5,363 nucleotides of DNA. Source: Oscillospiraceae bacterium. Lineage in GTDB: Bacteria; Bacillota; Clostridia; Oscillospirales; Oscillospiraceae. The notes under the pieces are model-generated. The model was given only the letters and a program-made list of their open reading frames with translations. It had not been told where the DNA came from and ran no database searches. Position 1 is the stretch's first letter, and each line of letters begins with the position of its first letter. The stretch spans positions 1 to 5,363 of the forward strand of contig JAEDKW010000075.1 in the NCBI GenBank assembly GCA_016295615.1, written 5' to 3'. A program made the translations under genes and the position numbers. Positions 5,361 through 5,363 of the stretch are shown here, piece after piece.

Positions 5361-5363
5361 CCC

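Overview
The window looks like a chromosomal housekeeping stretch from a moderately GC-rich member of the Bacillota, probably class Clostridia and possibly a gut Oscillospirales-type lineage. This rests on strong AGGAGG ribosome binding sites, compact sigma-A-like promoters, intrinsic hairpin terminators and the general look of the proteins. It is an inference, since there is no rRNA or other marker here. I see no insertion sequence, phage gene, CRISPR array, tRNA or rRNA.

Layout from left to right. Bases 1-130 hold the promoter, structured leader and ribosome binding site of a leftward gene whose coding region lies just outside the window. Bases 131-460 contain no supportable gene. Bases 502-2244 (minus) encode arginyl-tRNA synthetase (argS), which ends at a strong intrinsic terminator. 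A 274-base divergent intergenic region carries the argS promoter leftward and the promoter of a small rightward gene. That gene (2519-2902, plus) encodes a NifX/NifB-like iron-molybdenum-cofactor-binding-fold protein with a cysteine-rich tail. A bidirectional terminator separates it from a convergent minus-strand gene (3003-3716), which encodes a single-pass membrane-anchored protein with an extracellular bacterial SH3 domain. Upstream of that, 3897-5252 (minus) encodes a CPA2-type cation:proton antiporter with its own promoter and a leader that can form hairpins.

Each of the four genes appears to have its own promoter and a terminator-like 3' hairpin, so the window reads as four single-gene units rather than an operon. 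The products act separately: aminoacylation of tRNA-Arg in the cytoplasm, a possible metal or cluster role for the NifX-like protein, a cell-envelope role for the SH3 protein, and ion homeostasis at the membrane. I found no convincing undescribed system. The most interesting items are the cysteine-rich tail and altered ligand motif of the NifX-like protein, the structured leaders at 21-69 and 5271-5296, and the unexplained 131-460 stretch.
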